DNA of 64,000 bases, taken from contig JADJPA010000001.1 in NCBI GenBank assembly GCA_016713505.1, forward strand, positions 248,001-312,000, written 5' to 3'. This DNA comes from Candidatus Competibacteraceae bacterium (GTDB taxonomy: Bacteria > Pseudomonadota > Gammaproteobacteria > Competibacterales > Competibacteraceae). The notes below the pieces were generated by a model. The model searched no databases, was not told where the DNA came from, and was given only the letters and a program-made list of their open reading frames with translations. Positions 62,102 through 64,000 of the stretch are shown one piece after another (positions within the stretch are counted from its first letter, which is position 1; every line of letters starts with the position of its first letter). The position numbers were made by a program, and so were the translations under genes.

Positions 62102-63505
62102 ATGGCCGGTAAAACCCTGTATGACAAACTCTGGGACGCGCATGTGGTGCACGCTGATCCCGATGGCACCACGCTGCTCTATATCGACCGCCACTTGGTG
62201 CATGAGGTCACCTCACCGCAGGCGTTTGAGAGTTTGAAGCTGACCGGCCGTCAGCCGTGGCGGCGGGAATCGATGGTGGCGATGGCGGATCACAACACCC
62301 CGACCGATCCCGGTTTCACCACCATCGCCGATCCGGTGTCGCGGCTCCAGGTCGAAACCCTGGACGCCAACGCGCGCAATCTGAATTTGCGCTATTTCCC
62401 GATTGGGGATCAACGGCGCGGCATCGTCCATGTGGTCGGCCCGGAGCAGGGCGCGACCTTGCCCGGTATGACCATCGTCTGTGGCGATTCGCACACCTCG
62501 ACCCATGGCGCATTTGCGGCGCTGGCTTTCGGTATCGGCACCTCTGAAGTCGAGCATGTGATGGCGACCCAATGCCTGATCCAGAAAAAAGCTAAGTCGA
62601 TGCTGGTACGGGTCGATGGTCAATTGGGGCCGGGCGTGACTGCCAAGGACATTATTCTGGCGATCATCGGCCAAATCGGCACAGCGGGCGGCACCGGCTA
62701 CGCGGTCGAATTCGGCGGCTCGGCGATTCAGGCGCTGAGCATGGAAGGCCGCATGACCATCTGCAACATGGCGATTGAAGCCGGGGCGCGGGCGGGCATG
62801 GTGGCGGTGGACGAGAAAACCATCGACTACATCAAAGGTCGGCCGTTTGCGCCGCAAGGTGAGGTGTGGGAACGGGCGGTTGCCGCCTGGCGCGAGTTAC
62901 ATAGCGACGCCGACGCTCATTTCGATAAAGTTATCCCGCTCGACGCAGCGACGCTGCAACCGCAAGTAACTTGGGGCACTTCGCCGGAAATGGTGACCTC
63001 GGTTGATGGCGCGGTGCCCGATCCGAGCCGTGAAGCCGATCCGGTCAAGCGCCAGAGCATCGAACAAGCCTTGCGGTATATGGGGTTACAGCCGAATACA
63101 CCGATGACACAAATCAAGCTGGATCGGGTGTTTATCGGTTCCTGCACCAACGGCCGCATCGAGGATTTACGGGCGGCGGCGGCGGTCATCAAAGGTCGCA
63201 AAGTCGCATCGACCTTGAAACAAGCCTTGGTGGTGCCGGGTTCCGGTTTGGTGAAGCAGCAAGCGGAAGCTGAAGGGCTGGATCAGATTTTCACCGCCGC
63301 CGGGTTTGAATGGCGCGAGCAGGGTTGCTCAATGTGTCTGGCGATGAACGCCGACCGCTTGTTGGCGGGCGAGCATTGCGCCTCGACCTCGAATCGCAAT
63401 TTCGAGGGTCGGCAGGGTGTGGGCGGTCGCACTCATCTGGTGAGTCCGGCGATGGCGGCGGCGGCGGCGCTGGCCGGGCATTTCGTCGATGTCCGCCACT
63501 TTTAG
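62102..63505 (+). CDS. leuC: Isopropylmalate dehydratase large subunit LeuC
   Basis: 467 aa from the ATG at 62102 with GAGGAA 7 bp upstream. Aconitase-family enzyme of leucine synthesis. AGKTLYDKLWDAHVVHADPD start, CGDSHTSTHGAFAALAFGIG, Fe-S cysteines in FIGSCTNGRIEDLRAA and EQGCSMCLAMN, and a terminal NRNFEGRQGVGGRTHLVSPA. It needs LeuD. The next gene is a GST-like gene rather than leuD. Confidence 0.97.
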   Translation: MAGKTLYDKLWDAHVVHADPDGTTLLYIDRHLVHEVTSPQAFESLKLTGRQPWRRESMVAMADHNTPTDPGFTTIADPVSRLQVETLDANARNLNLRYFPIGDQRRGIVHVVGPEQGATLPGMTIVCGDSHTSTHGAFAALAFGIGTSEVEHVMATQCLIQKKAKSMLVRVDGQLGPGVTAKDIILAIIGQIGTAGGTGYAVEFGGSAIQALSMEGRMTICNMAIEAGARAGMVAVDEKTIDYIKGRPFAPQGEVWERAVAAWRELHSDADAHFDKVIPLDAATLQPQVTWGTSPEMVTSVDGAVPDPSREADPVKRQSIEQALRYMGLQPNTPMTQIKLDRVFIGSCTNGRIEDLRAAAAVIKGRKVASTLKQALVVPGSGLVKQQAEAEGLDQIFTAAGFEWREQGCSMCLAMNADRLLAGEHCASTSNRNFEGRQGVGGRTHLVSPAMAAAAALAGHFVDVRHF

Positions 63506-63516
63506 GAGCCAGCGTG

Positions 63517-64000
63517 ATGCGTCCGCAATTAGTGATTGGTAATAAAGCCTATTCTTCCTGGTCGTTGCGGCCGTGGCTGGCGGCGCGGCATGGCGGAATC
63601 GACTTCGAGGAAATCCGCATTCCGCTGTATACGCCGGATTCAGTAGCGCAAATCCGCCACTACTCGCCATCCGGCAAGGTGCCAGCCTGGCGCGAAGGCG
63701 AGTTCGTGGTGTGGGAATCGCTGGCGATTTGTGAATATCTGGCGGAGCAGGTGCCGACGCTATGGCCGTCCGATCCCAAAGCACGGGCAGTGGCGCGTTC
63801 GATCAGCACCGAAATGCACGCCGGATTTACCGCCTTGCGCACCAGCATGACCATGAACGCTCGCGCCCGTGGTCGCAACGTGCCGGTGACGCCAGAAATC
63901 GCCGCTGACATCGACCGCATCGCCGCCATCTGGACGGATTGTCGTCAACGCTTTGGCACGGGCGGGCCGTGGTTGTTTGGCGCGTTTTCCATCGCCGACG
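63517..64000 (+). CDS. Glutathione S-transferase-like protein, C-terminus beyond window
   Basis: 161 codons are visible from the ATG at 63517 (AGGAG 8 bp upstream, 11 bp after leuC); the frame runs off the right edge. Thioredoxin-like N-domain VIGNKAYSSWSLRPWLAARH with the family WSLR motif, then SPSGKVPAWREGEF (cis-Pro) and WESLAICEYLAEQ (the E-S glutathione contact). A helical C-domain begins near residue 87. The substrate is unknown. Confidence 0.85.
   Translation, partial: MRPQLVIGNKAYSSWSLRPWLAARHGGIDFEEIRIPLYTPDSVAQIRHYSPSGKVPAWREGEFVVWESLAICEYLAEQVPTLWPSDPKARAVARSISTEMHAGFTALRTSMTMNARARGRNVPVTPEIAADIDRIAAIWTDCRQRFGTGGPWLFGAFSIAD

Overview
The window looks like a chromosomal segment of a GC-rich gammaproteobacterium. 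Evidence: RelA with an EFDD-type synthetase signature and a degenerate HD site, an mnmA-hflD pair, RpoS next to SurE, OxyR with Cys199/Cys208, RdgC, NudJ and a bacterial-type glucokinase. Glycogen branching enzyme, glucokinase, a phasin-like protein and a full glyoxylate shunt together recall glycogen/PHA-storing wastewater gammaproteobacteria of the Competibacter type. That placement is inference only. No tRNA, rRNA, CRISPR array, transposase or prophage was seen.

Layout. (1) 1-16.2 kb: an almost complete type VI secretion locus. On the minus strand are tagH-tssK-tssL-tssM, with tssM running off the left edge. On the plus strand are tssA-B-C-hcp-tagJ-tssE-F-G-H. A small unknown ORF overlaps the end of tssH. 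The composition (TagH, TagJ, TssL with an OmpA domain) resembles the H1-T6SS of Pseudomonas. vgrG and effectors are not in the window. hcp has its own near-consensus sigma-54 promoter behind a hairpin that separates it from tssBC. (2) 16.3-20.7 kb: two tandem paralogous TPR-methyltransferases, an acyl carrier protein and a YheT-like hydrolase. (3) 20.9-31 kb: glgB, a one-haem lipoprotein, relA, hflD-mnmA, a phasin, rdgC and an unknown membrane coiled-coil protein. (4) 31.1-37.1 kb: a livKHMGF branched-chain amino-acid ABC operon and a PstS-like binding protein. (5) 37.2-43 kb: nudJ, a DUF3365 haem protein, phhB, glk, aceA and aceB. (6) 43-54.7 kb: a WbuC-like cupin, an MFS transporter, two lipoproteins, a 4-hydroxybutyryl-CoA-dehydratase-like flavoprotein, an isocitrate dehydrogenase fused to a CBS pair, oxyR, trmO-corA-MBL hydrolase, a Mth938-like protein and rpoS. 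(7) 55-64 kb: surE, an Smr protein, an encapsulated-ferritin homologue, cytochrome b561, a CFA-like methyltransferase, DUF1475, an SDR, an AT-rich glycosyltransferase, a LysR regulator, leuC and a partial GST.

Most striking is the isocitrate dehydrogenase with a C-terminal CBS pair. It lies on the same segment as aceA-aceB, which lack a downstream aceK. This suggests, without proving, an allosteric nucleotide switch at the TCA/glyoxylate branch point. Other points of interest are the flavoprotein lacking two expected Fe-S ligands, the EncFtn homologue lacking an encapsulin-targeting tail, and the methyltransferase/ACP cluster beside the T6SS.
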